NCBI RefSeq assembly: GCF_030272615.1 | Contig: NC_081415.1 | Coordinates: 366,307,667 to 366,371,666, forward strand | DNA from: Cryptomeria japonica | Lineage: Eukaryota; Streptophyta; Pinopsida; Cupressales; Cupressaceae | Direction of reading: 5' to 3' | Length of the DNA: 64,000 nucleotides | In this document: in pieces, positions 58,400-64,000 of the stretch | Position numbering within the stretch: the first letter of the stretch is position 1 | How the letters are laid out: each line of letters begins with the position of its first letter | Program-made: the position numbers and the translations under genes | Notes under the pieces: model-generated | The model's database searches: none | Seen by the model: the letters and a program-made list of their open reading frames with translations, nothing else | Told to the model about the DNA's origin: nothing

Positions 58400-59755
58400 C
58401 CTAAACCCTAACATAACCATGTCTATCATTAAAAAAGCGATCAAGAAATTTTGTAACCCTAAAATTTCATAATGATGCTTAGTACCCTTGGCGTGTTAGT
58501 CATCACTAAGATTTTGTATTTAAAAGGGTGAAAGGTTGAAGCTACAGAATTTTTATTTCATCTAGCATAGAGCCCCACATCTCATCTCCATTATGCCCCA
58601 GATCCTATATAAAGCATGCCTGATAAGACCCAAGGAAGATCATTAAAATAACCTTCATTGAGAAACACTTTATGTATATATTGGGATAGCTTACCTGATA
58701 TAACAAGTCAATGATAAACATCAACATTGGGATAGCATCACTGAACTTGAGGTCTTAACACCTATCAAAATAACCAATGAAAGCAGAATGACAATTCTTT
58801 GTGATTCTGATAGAACAAGCTATTCTGATAATGTTATATCAGTATAGTTATACCAAACATGACACTTGAGATGTCTATTGGAATGACTACCAAAGGTAGA
58901 GAAGCATAATTTTGTAATGCTAATAGAGTAAAATATTCTGACATGTGTATTTCGAAATATGTTATGCTGATACAAGTTTTATCATAATCATATACAAGAT
59001 CAAGATAGGACTAGAAGGCTATCCAAATGATGCGAGTTATCCCAGTAAAATAAAATAAGAGGAAATTTATCAATAAGCATTGAGCAAGCTCATCGGAATA
59101 ACTAATGAAGTCAGGATAACACATTAGCATCGATCTGGCAGTTGACCTTGTAGTGATGGAAAAAAAATAATAATATCAGAATAGTTATTTCGATCATGAA
59201 TTCCTAACTAAAAAATTGACATCGGGGAAACCTATGACAATGAAAGAAAATGAAGACGAAGTCCCTATCAATATAACTAATAAGATCAGGATAATGAATC
59301 ACCCATGACCCAATAGTATAACTTATTCTAAAAGAAAGTGTGTAATATGGCATCGATACATCTATTCTGATACAAGACTTAACTAGAATATCTATATCGG
59401 GATGACTTACAGAGATAAGCAGAATAAAAGGTGAAATTTTTCATCAGGATAACTTGTGAAGTTGGGTATACAATTTTTAGAGATGTCGATGGTTAAAGTA
59501 ATATCGATAGGCATCACTCAAGGTATGATCGACACAGTTAACCCAAAACTCAGGATCAAGCTAGTAATGACTTTTTGGCATAACTCCTACCGAAATGGCA
59601 TGAAAGAAAAGTAGTTATAGACTCTGCCATATTTATTTATAGCGAATTTTTTTTCAAAATGATGTCGAACTTAAAGGCATCGACAGAAAAGAGTTAAGCC
59701 GATGTCACATGTACACAACATAATTCAAATTTCAAAAAGACTACTCCATTAATTA
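58400..59755. other. Non-coding stretch upstream of family copy D
   Basis: No protein seen. Diverged short phrases such as TCGGGATAACTT, TATTCTGATA and ATCGATA recur irregularly. It resembles the repeat-bearing stretches upstream of copies A and C only in style. Confidence 0.4.
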
Positions 59756-59760
59756 GCAGG

Positions 59761-62700
59761 TTGAAACATTTATTGTTGCATGGACGACATTCTTTGAGAA
59801 TATATTTAGGAAATTTTTCGCACCAGAGTTGCAAACATTTAGGGACAAAATTGGAGTGGGTCGAGAAGAAAAATAATAGTGAACAAAAAAGTAAGTATCT
59901 CGAGAAATTCCTTTATGATTTCCTCAAGAAATTAGTTGAATTGCCTATAAAATGGAAAGTTCTAGTAGTGTCAAGAAGAGGTAGAGATGGAAAACAAGTA
60001 ATGGTAAAGGGAAGAAGTAGAAAACTGATGAGGCAAACATAGAAACTCAAGTATAGGAGAGAAAACTGAGCTAGGACTTGTTAGACCAATTGCCTGGTTC
60101 TACCCCTAAACCTAAGAGGTCTGCAAAATGGAAACTAGAAGAAAATTATAACATGGGAGATGTGTATACAACTATCAGGGGTTATGAGTTCTTTTTGTTA
60201 CATTACCGTAGGCATGACAATCTTGAGCTGATTTGCAACCCGTGGAGATTAAGCTTGGGAAAACTAGTTGTTCCTAATGTTTACATTAATGTGGATATAC
60301 TAGAATTGTTGGCACAAAAATATGACCCCAAGAAGAGGGCAATTTGCAGTGGAGATGGGAAGCCCTATTTTTATGTGTCAAGAGATGCAATTTCTGAATT
60401 TTTTGAGTTTCCTGAGATTTATGATCATCCCATTATTCTTCAGGATTTGTTGAAGGAATACCAAAGTTTATACACCACCTAGATAGGATGGAGGCAGACT
60501 CTTCATATGCTCAGTCCTGATGCACCATTGGAGGCAGAGGAAGGACTTGCCTTTCATGTGAATTTGTTCAAAAATTACTTATGCCTATTACTCAGTTGGC
60601 TAGGTCTTGGGGTTGAACACCCCATATTTCATGATGATTGAATCCATGGTCATTGTCACTGATGTTCAAAGACTAAATGCCAAAGAATTTGACTATGCTA
60701 CATTTATAGCAAGATAGCTTGATATAGGGCTCACTACCATCAAGAAGGATTCTTCCAAAATCTACTTCCCCCATTGTTCTCCGCTAATGCATATGGTATT
60801 ATTCTATGGTCAAGAGCTTGGCTTGTGGCTTGAGGAGATGTGAATAAAGCAATTTGATGATGACAATCAACCTTTGCCAGGCCAATTATGGACTTTGATA
60901 TGGGATTGCAGATTTGCCAGATCTAGTTATATCATTTTGAAGAGTTCTTTGTAAAAAAATTATATAGGTTTCTATGATCACCCATGCAATTTTGTACTTT
61001 CAGAAGAAGTTGAGAAATTTGTAAGGCCTGCAGAATTTGAAGGGTCTGAGATAGTTGAGCATAATTGGGGTAATTGGTACTACTTTTTTGATGTAACAAC
61101 GATTAAAGTCTATGGCTTTGAGGAATCTCCACTTCTACTGTCCAAGATAGTGCTTGATAGAGTAGCCTATTTGGAAATCACTAGGTAGATGGGAGTTTCA
61201 AATCTCATGCATTTGAGTTCACATGACAATTAAGCCTTTATGCCTGGAACTTTTTGTGTTGGAGAGTTCACTGTTACTGTGAAACAAGTTCAAGATCTCA
61301 CTTGGCATAAAGTATCCCATTGCAACTTAAAGTTGGGAGAACCAAGGAGAGGCTTTGACCCTAAAGAATATATTCATTTAGCAAAAAAGAAAAAAAAAAC
61401 TTGGTGAATATGTGAGGATCCCATATATAAGGGATGACTTGATAAGAAATATGGATAAGGAGGAGGCTGAGCTGGCCATTGATAACCATAATAGAGAAAT
61501 GGAGCTAAGGGCAAGAGGGATGCAGACAATTGATGTATCATCTTCTAGTGATGAGGGGTCATTAGAAGGAGATGAGATTTTGTTTGAGTAGCTCTCAAAG
61601 ATGCTAATTTAAGAGCAAGTGTCCCTAGTTAGGGATTTAGATGAAGAAGTGCCCATAGAAGAGGATCCAAGGCAATTGGCTTGTAAGGATTTTGTGTCTG
61701 ATGACAGTTTTGTAAAGTCTTCTAAATTTAAGTCTTTCTTGTATAAAATATAAGGTAAATCAGTTAGGGAGAGATGGAGAGGTGAATGCCTCTAATGAAA
61801 ACTAATTATTGATTTCTTTAAGAAGTGAAGTAGAATAGGAAATGAATCAAATGACTCCTAAGAGAGGGAGGAAATTACTTGAAGATGTAGGCATCTTAAT
61901 CTTTCTTGGATGGGACTTAAATTTATCTCCAGATGATATTGATGCAAAACATAAGTTGTCTCCAGAAGGTGTGACCCAAGTGTACATGGGGTATGTGTAC
62001 AACCTAGATGAACACTCAATGTTGATTTGGTCTTTATATCCTCCACACAAAAGATCCATGGTGATTGATACATAGAAGGCCTTTGGGCACATAATGAATT
62101 TGAAGGTTGGAGAAACAAATGATGTAGTTACAGCTGATCTCGGAGTAAATATTGCCAAATTGAATAAGGCATAGATTCAATTGTTGCTAAGAGAAAACAA
62201 TTCTACCAAACTTGAGAACATTAGGCTAAATAAAGAGATTGATCATTTGAGAGAAATGTTGAAACAAAAAGAGACACAAAAACTATTGACACAAGGTGAA
62301 ATCTCAGAGCCTCAAACCAAAGATGGCAAATTCAAAGAAGAGAATCTTCATCTCCAAGCTTAGTTGAGAAATGTCAAGAATGAAACTCTATATGTACTCA
62401 TAAAAAATAGGTTCACAAATTTAATGGTATGGATAGATAAATAATGGGATATGTACTTTAAGACTAAAACTATCATCAAGGAGAATGAGAGATTGGATGA
62501 GCGACTGCATGAACGACTTAAAGAGATTCAGGGCAAAGATGAAGCAGACCCTGAGGCTGTGCAGAATTGTGAACAACTAATAAATATTCATAAAAAATAT
62601 CTAAAGGCTTTAACATTTGAAGGTGTTGATTTCCATGGTGATGGATCAAACTACATCCCTCCTTTTCTTAATGAAGATGGAGATCAAAAGGAGAAAGTGG

Positions 62701-62906
62701 AATGGATTAGGGAATGCCAATAGGTGGTAAAGGATGCAATGAAAGATGCCAAAGCTGAGGACACTGACAAAGTGGAAAACTGCATAGAGGGCATGGTGTT
62801 GATGGAGGTGGAGGCACGAGACACTGTTCATGACTGTGATACTCATTTCAGTGAGAAATACCTGGCACACTTAACCAAAGTGAATTTGTGCCTAACTAGA
62901 GGATAA
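59761..62906 (+). pseudogene. Unrecognised family, copy D (most complete)
   Basis: Plus-strand blocks in order: a basic N-terminal part (59761-60042); NPWRLSLGKLVVPNVYINVD and GDGKPYFYVSRDAISEFFEF (60078-60482); FDYATFIAR and SPLMHMVLF (near 60790); LPGQLWTLIWDC (60880); IVEHNWGNWYYFFDV (61060); MPGTFCVGEFTVTVKQVQDL (61240); GFDPKEYIHLAK (61360); then a frame from 61842 to 62906 with WDLNLSPDDIDAKHKLS, a leucine/glutamate coiled coil (62181-62360) and an acidic tail. The last frame is broken only by stops at 62073 (TAG), about 62172 (TAG), 62361 (TAG), about 62442 (TAA) and 62721 (TAG). Two or more frameshifts lie before 61840. An undamaged protein would be about 1000 residues. Function unknown; no catalytic motif is evident. 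Confidence 0.65.
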
Positions 62907-62909
62907 CTA

Positions 62910-63390
62910 CTTTCATTTAAAGATTAATGTTTTAATTTGTTTCCAAAAGAATTTTTCAAAGGGTGTAACCCTATGATATGCTATAAGTACTTGATGTAAT
63001 CATTTACAAAGGACAATTTGATATAAGTTTTTAAGCTTTTACAAGTTTTTAGAAGTTCAAGTTTGAAGCAGTTATCATGTTCCAAGATCAAGACTCTTAT
63101 TTTCAGAAGTAATATATAGAAATCAATTTCCTTATTTGCAAATGGTGTTGTGGATGTTTTCATTTTAAAATCAATTCTCTATTGTTATTATCTATAATTG
63201 ATAATTGTTTCTTTAAATCTCTATGTGAAGAAATTATATGCTCTTACATGGTTTGATTATCAAGATACATATGGCATAAAAATTAAAAACATCATGAATT
63301 CATTATGTAACCATATAAGTCAAATATAATTCTATCAAGAAATGTATTTCAAATAGATAATATAATCGCATAACTCATACATTTAAATGT
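62910..63390. other. No gene recognised
   Basis: AT-rich sequence between the convergent copy D and the CACTA fragment. It shares no obvious similarity with the LTR that follows the coiled-coil ORF at 25.7 kb. Confidence 0.4.
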
Positions 63391-63392
63391 CA

Positions 63393-64000
63393 TTAATCTT
63401 CTTCATCATCTAGCTCTTTGTCTGTATCATCCAATCCAGATTTGACATTGTAAGGATTGGTCATATCATCATCGTTGTCATTGATATCAGTTTTGATAAT
63501 GTCATCATCCACACAAATATCATTTTCATGAACATTAACTCCTACATCATCATGATCTAGTTCCTCTTCTTTGACATCTTCCTCGGGCACGTCATCAACT
63601 AACTGTTGATCTTGATCATCATCTACATCTTCTAGTTCTTTGGTATCTTCTTCTTCCACCACATCATACTTTACCATCCTTCCCCTTGGATCATGTCTAA
63701 CAAAAAAATGACCAACCTGGTTTACTTGGAACCTCTGAGTAAAATACTTGCTCACATTGGCTTGGAAGAACATAGGGCTCATTTCCAACTTTCTCAATTC
63801 ACCTTGTATTAACCATGGTAAATCCATTATCATGTTCAATTACAGTTCTCTTGGGATCATTTTCTTTCAATCGTATCATGTACCATTGGACAAAAAACAA
63901 AACTAATTTGAAGGACTTAAAGTCACACTCAAGTATATCATCCAAAATCCCATAGTATCAATTTTTTGAGACTTCTGGATGCATGTCTCTTCTAGATGAA
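63393..64000 (-). pseudogene. CACTA transposase-associated C-terminus, DUF4216-like
   Basis: The minus strand, entering from the right edge, reads YYGILDDILECDFKSFKLVL, then HDNGFTMVN, NEPYVLPSQCEQVFYSEVPS and GWSFF, which match the DUF4216 domain found downstream of the TNP2-type transposase in plant CACTA elements. One extra T in a run near 63705 shifts the frame, after which VRHDPRGRMVKYDV and a long Asp/Glu-rich tail continue to the stop at 63393. An in-frame stop also lies near 63800. The transposase domain itself would lie beyond the window. Confidence 0.75.

Noticed and set aside
59761-62906. Assigning the unknown family to the plant mobile domain (PMD) family
   Set aside because: A phrase near 61240 (FCVGEFTVTVKQVQDL) recalls the PMD pattern, but the hallmark Trp and LP.GE spacing are not seen in the other copies.

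Overview
This window is a piece of a large, repeat-dominated land-plant nuclear genome. The plant-specific retrotransposon lineages, the TTTAGGG-like tracts and the cytosine-methylation style of decay all point that way, and the density of nested, very long LTR elements suggests a gymnosperm such as a conifer (inference, not proven). I see no intact host gene, no rRNA or tRNA gene and no CRISPR array. Nearly everything is LTR retrotransposon, CACTA-type DNA transposon, or a decayed protein family that I do not recognise.

Layout. 1-1379: the 5' end of a minus-strand LTR element (ORF start, primer-binding site, 5' LTR) that sits in a decayed gene. 1384-4885: two decayed minus-strand copies of an unrecognised protein family. 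4890-5335: CGACGA-rich repeats like the subterminal parts of CACTA elements. 5340-7650: no gene seen. 7655-14690: a decayed multi-exon minus-strand gene resembling the plant Transposase_24 (Ptta/En/Spm) family, with a 163-bp duplicated exon that is split by a 4.1-kb solo LTR (8788-12903). 14751-15931: a probable solo LTR. 16093-16809: a decayed SET-domain gene.

17297-37669 is one minus-strand Ty1/copia element bounded by the 5-bp duplication GGGTA. Its 3' LTR holds a 2.9-kb solo LTR (17670-20545). Near its 3' end lies a 10.2-kb foreign block (21492-31703) flanked by two copies of about 222 bp of copia sequence. That block contains a near-perfect 2.67-kb-arm palindrome, an LTR, a gag-like region and another copy of the unrecognised family. 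The copia gag-pol lies at 31.9-36.4 kb and has lost catalytic motifs.

39602-42095 is a degenerate telomere-like tract split by a 2.0-kb LTR. 42902-58001 is a 15.1-kb minus-strand Ty3/gypsy element of the Tat type (two RNase H domains), with GTATC duplications, inserted into an older gypsy remnant. Its two LTRs match in U3 but not in R-U5. 59761-62906 is the most complete copy of the unrecognised family, on the plus strand, and 63393-64000 is the C-terminal end of a CACTA transposase-associated gene with a DUF4216-like domain.

The most notable content is the recurrent unrecognised family (at least four decayed loci, one tied to an LTR-bounded gag-bearing element), the large palindrome, and the mosaic LTRs of the Tat element. 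Premature stops are mostly TAG at former CAG and TGA at former CGA, as expected from deamination of methylated cytosine.
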